Shown here piece after piece: positions 38,926-40,351 of a stretch of 40,351 bases of DNA. The first letter of the stretch is position 1. Each line of letters begins with the position of its first letter. The stretch is from Xylanibacter muris (lineage in GTDB: Bacteria > Bacteroidota > Bacteroidia > Bacteroidales > Bacteroidaceae): contig NZ_JABKKF010000018.1 of assembly GCF_013166605.1 (NCBI RefSeq), positions 1 through 40,351 of the forward strand. The letters run 5' to 3'. Under the pieces are notes generated by a model. The model was not told the DNA's origin and did not search any database. It was given only the letters and a program-made list of their open reading frames with translations. The position numbers and the translations under genes are program-made.

Positions 38926-39390
38926 TTACGGCTCTGTCTGTTCGCCGTCTCCTTCATTATCCGCTGTCTGCAGCCTGTCGTCTATCTGGGCTATGTCACG
39001 CAGCGATGCCATGCCTCGCATGCTGACAGAGTCGAGCGCATAGCTGCGCTTCAGGTTAGGACAGAAACGCAGGTATAATTTCTTCACATTTTCCGCGGTC
39101 AGTTTGTCCTCCGTCTCACTTCCTGTCGACTTCGCACTGAGATAGAAGGTACCGAGATCTCCGAGTCTTACCTTCTTTGAGTCAAGCACAAGCTCCACCA
39201 GACAGTCACATGCTGTCATCAGCACTCCCATGATTGTTGCACGGTCGAATGGCGAGCCATGATTTCTGATATGTTTAACAAACTCTTCGGTAGACAGGGT
39301 TTCCGTGTATGCGATACGTGCATACCATTTGCCACATGCACTTGATTTCTCATTTTTGTTCTGATACTTCTTTGTTATTAACTTTGCCAT
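38926..39390 (-). CDS. HU-related DNA-binding protein
   Basis: 154 residues of the Bacteroidota HU-like family. An N-terminal extension MAKLITKKYQNKN is followed by the HU/IHF fold (about 20-125). It contains STEEFVKHIRNHGSPFDRATIMGVLMTACDC, the beta-strand LGDLGTFYLSAKS, then NVKKLYLRFCPN in place of the classical arm, and ends with an acidic tail (ADNEGDGEQTEP). It probably binds DNA as a dimer; the regulatory target is unknown. A -7 element TATCTTTG is at 39499-39492 on the minus strand, leaving a leader of about 95 nt. Confidence 0.85.
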   Translation of the reverse strand: MAKLITKKYQNKNEKSSACGKWYARIAYTETLSTEEFVKHIRNHGSPFDRATIMGVLMTACDCLVELVLDSKKVRLGDLGTFYLSAKSTGSETEDKLTAENVKKLYLRFCPNLKRSYALDSVSMRGMASLRDIAQIDDRLQTADNEGDGEQTEP

Positions 39391-39491
39391 AATGTTTTGT
39401 TTTTTAAATTGTTATTAATTAATTTAATGTCCTATCTGCTGCTTCCGGCAGCGTTGCTTGCAAGCGGCCGCTCATTGCTGAATGGCTGATG

Positions 39492-39499
39492 CAAAGATA
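39492..39499 (-). promoter_or_regulatory. -7 element of the HU-like gene
   Basis: TATCTTTG on the minus strand, without a good -33 partner. The leader holds small self-complementary pieces (GCTGCTTCCGGCAGC, 39438-39452; GCTTGCAAGC). Together with the promoter of the last gene these fill the gene-free stretch 39391-39738. Confidence 0.5.
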
Positions 39500-39612
39500 C
39501 GGTGGATAAATCACTGAAAGAATTTATTTCATGCAGAACGGCAAAAGATTATTCAAGGTAAACAACCGGTAAACTGAAATAAAGATACAAGGAAAAGTTT
39601 TTCATTATTTCC

Positions 39613-39643
39613 TTTGCCACTCAAGCTTTTTTTCTTACCTTTG
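39613..39643 (+). promoter_or_regulatory. Promoter of the fibre-like gene
   Basis: TTTG (39613-39616), 19 bp, TACCTTTG (39636-39643): a perfect Bacteroidota consensus. The leader is about 90 nt. Confidence 0.8.
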
Positions 39644-39738
39644 AAGCATATAATAAAAACCGGACAGAGGTCGAGTTTAAGGAAAATGATTTAGATTATA
39701 CTTTCATTCACTATACAATAACTTAAAACCAATAGATT

Positions 39739-40351
39739 ATGAAGAAAACAATCATTACTCTTATCATGAGTTGTGCCGTATCCGTATCATACGCACAACT
39801 GAAAGTATTCCAAAACGGAAACGTACTGCTGAACTCAGACTGCGACACCGCAAAGTCCGCACTGTCAATTGCCTGCGAAGGGGAAAAGAACTATACAATC
39901 AGGTCGCGGACGGACATGAACGGTATAAACTGCGTTGTCGACGGTAACAGCCTCAACTGGGGATTCGGAGGAGACTTCCTTACTTTCTGCGACAATACTA
40001 ACTTCAGCGTCGGAGTGAAGGGAGAGATACGCTCACAGGGATTCCTGGAAAGAACATGCGGACGCGCATTCGGAGTCATCGGCTCAGCAGGATTCGCAAC
40101 ATCGGGATGGAACTACGGTGTGTTCGGACGACTGGACGGGACTACAAGCGGGGCGGCCGTATACGGAACGACCGACAAGACAGAAAACGGAATAGGGCTA
40201 AAAAAGAGATACGCCGGATACTTCAACGGAGAAGTCGGAATTAGCGGAAACCTGAAAGTAAACGGAAGCATCGACGGAGTGCTTATAGGTATGGCCGTTG
40301 AGCAGGAAGGGGAAACAAGGATGAACGCAAGGGCAGGAAACGAAACCGCAA
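39739..40351 (+). CDS. Secreted fibre/tail-spike-like protein, 3'-incomplete
   Basis: ATG at 39739; the frame stays open for 204 codons to the window end. Signal peptide MKKTIITLIMSCAVSVSYA with cleavage before Q20. The mature part has short beta-type repeats (LKVFQNGNVLL, FGVIGSAGFATSGWNYGVFGRL, GAAVYGTTD, YAGYFNGEVGISGNLKVNGSI). This pattern is shared by phage tail fibres and secreted Bacteroidota proteins that end in an endosialidase-type intramolecular chaperone domain; whether that domain is present cannot be seen. Codon use fits the neighbouring genes. A strong consensus promoter precedes it. Confidence 0.75.
   Translation, partial: MKKTIITLIMSCAVSVSYAQLKVFQNGNVLLNSDCDTAKSALSIACEGEKNYTIRSRTDMNGINCVVDGNSLNWGFGGDFLTFCDNTNFSVGVKGEIRSQGFLERTCGRAFGVIGSAGFATSGWNYGVFGRLDGTTSGAAVYGTTDKTENGIGLKKRYAGYFNGEVGISGNLKVNGSIDGVLIGMAVEQEGETRMNARAGNETA

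Overview
The window looks like a chromosomal stretch of a Bacteroidales bacterium (phylum Bacteroidota; Bacteroidaceae/Prevotellaceae-like, genus not resolved). The basis is: promoters of the Bacteroidota type (TTTG or TTG, 19-20 bp, TAnnTTTG) in front of at least seven genes; little sign of Shine-Dalgarno dependence; a PorQ-Cmk pair next to IspH and MeaB; a small membrane protein/amidase/HU-like group; an ExbB-ExbD-ExbD cluster with a TonB protein; and a Bacteroides-type tyrosine recombinase. All identifications come from reading the sequence; no database was searched.

Layout. 1-205: a C28/G34 homopolymer (probably artefact) and an intergenic repeat. 206-7895 is an accessory region, all on the minus strand except the IS remnant: an AAA ATPase with a nuclease-like C-terminus, two almost identical Rpn-family genes made by a 1.3 kb segmental duplication, an unrecognised lipoprotein/membrane-protein pair between them, an AAA_14/DUF4143 ATPase with operator-like repeats over its promoter, and a broken IS982-family transposase. 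8066-11755 (minus) is an antiporter - LolD-type ATPase - CvfB-like S1 protein operon. 11882-14096 (plus) carries asd and fabI, each with its own promoter, separated by a strong terminator. 14097-21860 is the most interesting part: a long non-coding region, a surface lipoprotein with a 48-triplet collagen-like stretch, a small lipoprotein overlapping an OmpA-family gene, and a tyrosine recombinase. Two copies of a 23-bp recombinase-site-like sequence lie in inverted orientation just upstream of the collagen-like gene and just downstream of the recombinase, so this 6.9 kb block may invert. 22181-27346 (minus) holds tonB-like, polyprenyl synthetase and tatD genes, a tRNA-Ser(GGA), then exbB - membrane protein - exbD - exbD. 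27496-29126 (plus) is porQ-cmk. 29371-31327 (minus) is meaB-ispH; 31349-38012 (minus) is a giant alpha-2-macroglobulin-like protein followed by a DUF1573 protein. 38192-39390 (minus) is an HU-like protein, a holin-like small membrane protein and an amidase. A fibre-like secreted protein starts at 39739 and runs off the window.

How it fits together. The housekeeping genes cover lysine/threonine precursor synthesis (asd), type II fatty acid synthesis (fabI), isoprenoids (ispH, polyprenyl synthetase), nucleotide supply (cmk) and envelope energisation (ExbB/ExbD/TonB). The accessory regions are stitched by a mosaic family of intergenic repeats, at least eight copies, mostly sitting at gene 3' ends with one fixed end facing the gene. 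The collagen-like locus has the organisation expected of a phase-variable surface structure: secreted repetitive fibre, peptidoglycan-binding OmpA partner, dedicated recombinase and inverted sites.
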